From contig NC_029521.1 in assembly GCF_001577835.2 (NCBI RefSeq), forward strand, positions 21,110,470 to 21,174,469: a stretch of DNA of 64,000 nt, given 5' to 3'. Origin of the DNA: Coturnix japonica. Its lineage: Eukaryota; Chordata; Aves; Galliformes; Phasianidae. Every line of letters starts with the position of its first letter. The first letter of the stretch is position 1. The translations under genes were made by a program, and so were the position numbers. The notes below the pieces were generated by a model. That model searched no databases. It saw only the letters and a list, made by a program, of their open reading frames with translations, and was not told the origin of the DNA. Positions 63,973 to 64,000 of this stretch are shown in pieces.

Positions 63973-64000
63973 CTGGAGAGGAAAACAGCATGAGTGAGTA

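Overview
The window is vertebrate nuclear DNA, almost certainly from a bird and probably from chicken or another galliform. Three multi-exon genes with GT-AG introns lie in the order STN1 (minus), SLK (plus), COL17A1 (minus), which matches the order and strands I recall for human chromosome 10q24-25. The repeats are mostly 3' pieces of CR1, the main avian LINE, plus one deleted mariner copy of the type described from chicken. There is no operon structure, CRISPR array, rRNA or tRNA that I can see. Organism and gene names come from comparing translated exons with human proteins recalled from memory, not from a search.

Positions 1-17,960 hold the 5' part of STN1 (OBFC1, the OB-fold subunit of the CST telomere complex) on the minus strand. 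The start-codon exon (5462-5601) and the next exon (1004-1099) join in frame; the rest of the gene lies left of position 1. The 12 kb upstream of the start-codon exon is probably STN1 intron 1. It carries four CR1 pieces, all in the minus orientation. A CpG-rich block at 17,930-18,850 ends in SLK exon 1 and also holds a perfect GTAAGT donor on the minus strand, so it may be a shared divergent promoter.

Positions 18,695-57,631 hold the whole SLK coding region (STE20-like kinase) in 19 exons, 1,260 codons with the cassette exon and 1,229 without. All splice phases close. The exons encode an N-terminal STE20 kinase domain with intact catalytic residues, a fast-evolving acidic middle carried on one 1,431-bp exon, and a C-terminal coiled-coil ATH region. 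Intron 1 is 16.6 kb. The 3' UTR may run about 4.2 kb, to a strong poly(A) signal at 61,844, and would then contain the mariner fossil.

Positions 62,494-64,000 hold the 3' end of COL17A1 (hemidesmosomal collagen XVII) on the minus strand, with three coding exons ending in a basic tail. SLK and COL17A1 converge tail to tail with roughly 0.6 kb between their likely poly(A) sites.

The neighbours have unrelated roles (telomere end maintenance, cytoskeletal and apoptotic kinase signalling, epidermal adhesion), so the arrangement is conserved synteny rather than a functional cluster. I found no undescribed biological system. The most interesting details are the apparent loss in this SLK of the Asp used by caspase-3 in human SLK, a NAGNAG acceptor at the large exon, the possible STN1/SLK divergent promoter, and the transposon pieces inside SLK transcripts.
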